Below are positions 4,690 through 5,127 of a DNA stretch of 5,127 nt, one piece after another (positions within the stretch are counted from its first letter, which is position 1; each line of letters starts with the position of its first letter). The stretch lies in assembly GCA_002365175.1 (NCBI GenBank), contig DEZK01000019.1:1-5127 (forward strand). The letters are read 5' to 3'. This stretch comes from Raskinella chloraquaticus (SeqCode) (GTDB lineage Bacteria > Pseudomonadota > Alphaproteobacteria > Rhizobiales > UBA4765). A program made the translations under genes and the position numbers. The notes under the pieces are model-generated. The model worked only from the letters and a program-made list of their open reading frames with translations. It did not search any database and was not told the DNA's origin.

Positions 4690-5127
4690 ATGTCAAACAT
4701 CGTTCTCTCGTCTGCGGTTCGTCAGAACCTCTTGTCCTTGCAGTCGACCGCCCAGCTCCTCAGCACGACGCAGAACCGTCTTGCGACAGGTCGCCGTGTC
4801 AACACTGCACTGGACAATCCGACGAACTTCTTCACTGCCCAGTCGCTCGATGCTCGCGCCGGCGACATTAACAGCCTGCTCGACGGTATTTCCAACGGTG
4901 TCCAGGTTCTCCAGGCCGCCAATACCGGCATTACCAGCATTCAACGTCTGGTTGACACTGCACAGGCAACTGCCCGTCAGGCTCTGCAGACATCGAATGC
5001 ATTCTCCACCCGCTCGACTGCCGTTTCCACGGCGATTGCGGGTGCAACTTCGTCGAATCTGCTGGGACCGACCACGTTCAGCAACGCCACCGTTCAAGGC
5101 GCTGTTGCCCAGAACAATCAGACCACC
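4690..5127 (+). CDS. Flagellin, N-terminal part (gene continues past window)
   Basis: Flagellin is the filament subunit, exported through the flagellar type III apparatus and polymerised outside the cell. The first 146 codons are present with no stop. The N-terminus MSNIVLSSAVRQNLLSLQST leads into the conserved D0/D1 helices: NRLATGRRVNTALDNPTNFF (29-48), the family signature, then GISNGVQVLQAANTGITSIQ (66-85). From about residue 105 the sequence becomes Ser/Thr/Asn rich, entering the variable surface domains where O-linked glycans are placed in many flagellins. The ATG has AAAGG 7 bases upstream. The gene follows the formyltransferase by 214 bases and probably has its own promoter. Alphaproteobacteria often encode several flagellins, so no specific symbol is given. 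Identity is certain; total length and C-terminus cannot be seen. Confidence 0.96.
   Translation, partial: MSNIVLSSAVRQNLLSLQSTAQLLSTTQNRLATGRRVNTALDNPTNFFTAQSLDARAGDINSLLDGISNGVQVLQAANTGITSIQRLVDTAQATARQALQTSNAFSTRSTAVSTAIAGATSSNLLGPTTFSNATVQGAVAQNNQTT

Noticed and set aside
4693..5097. Long open frame antisense to flagellin
   Set aside because: It is a shadow of flagellin codon usage; the flagellin signatures on the plus strand are unmistakable and the antisense product resembles nothing.

Overview
The window is part of a flagellar gene cluster from an alphaproteobacterium. The main clues are a divergently transcribed fliX/flgI pair (FliX is found only in Alphaproteobacteria), a DksA-family protein with a degenerate zinc finger, a rod-binding protein without a muramidase domain, and a flagellin whose first residues (MSNIVLSSAVRQNLLSLQST) are of the kind seen in Rhizobiales and Caulobacterales. 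The sequence alone does not give a genus. The DNA is GC-rich with compact coding, and there is no sign of insertion sequences, integrases, CRISPR arrays, tRNA or rRNA.

Left part, minus strand (1-977): a dksA-type gene that runs off the left edge, preceded by a good sigma70-type promoter. Upstream of it is fliX, which encodes the regulator that couples FlbD (the sigma54 activator) to flagellar assembly. A dyad followed by a T-run lies between them and may terminate fliX transcription. The 222-bp fliX-flgI divergent region (978-1199) is rich in signals: a CtrA-like TTAA pair, a perfect 7-bp dyad resembling a FlbD (ftr-type) site, a second dyad touching it, and a GG-N10-GC sigma54-type promoter just upstream of flgI.

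Middle, plus strand (1200-3156): flgI (P-ring), a domain-only FlgJ-like rod-binding protein whose start overlaps the flgI stop, and a small helical FlgN/FlbY-like protein. These probably form one operon. An AT-rich gap (3157-3311) with a cluster of GATC sites separates them from the next gene.

Right part, plus strand (3312-5127): a 114-residue protein with a Pro/Ala/Arg-rich N-terminus and a FlaG-like core, then a compact formyltransferase (N-H-D catalytic residues visible), then the 5' part of a flagellin gene that runs off the right edge. The 214 bp before the flagellin hold three GANTC (CcrM-type) sites in 49 bp, an 11-bp palindrome and a leader hairpin.

Together the genes cover the P-ring and rod stage (FlgI, FlgJ-like), possible export chaperoning (FlgN-like), filament stage (FlaG-like, flagellin) and assembly-coupled regulation (FliX). 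The most unusual component is the formyltransferase next to the flagellin. It is too short for methionyl-tRNA formyltransferase, and its position suggests, without proof, a role in modifying a flagellin glycan or another surface sugar.
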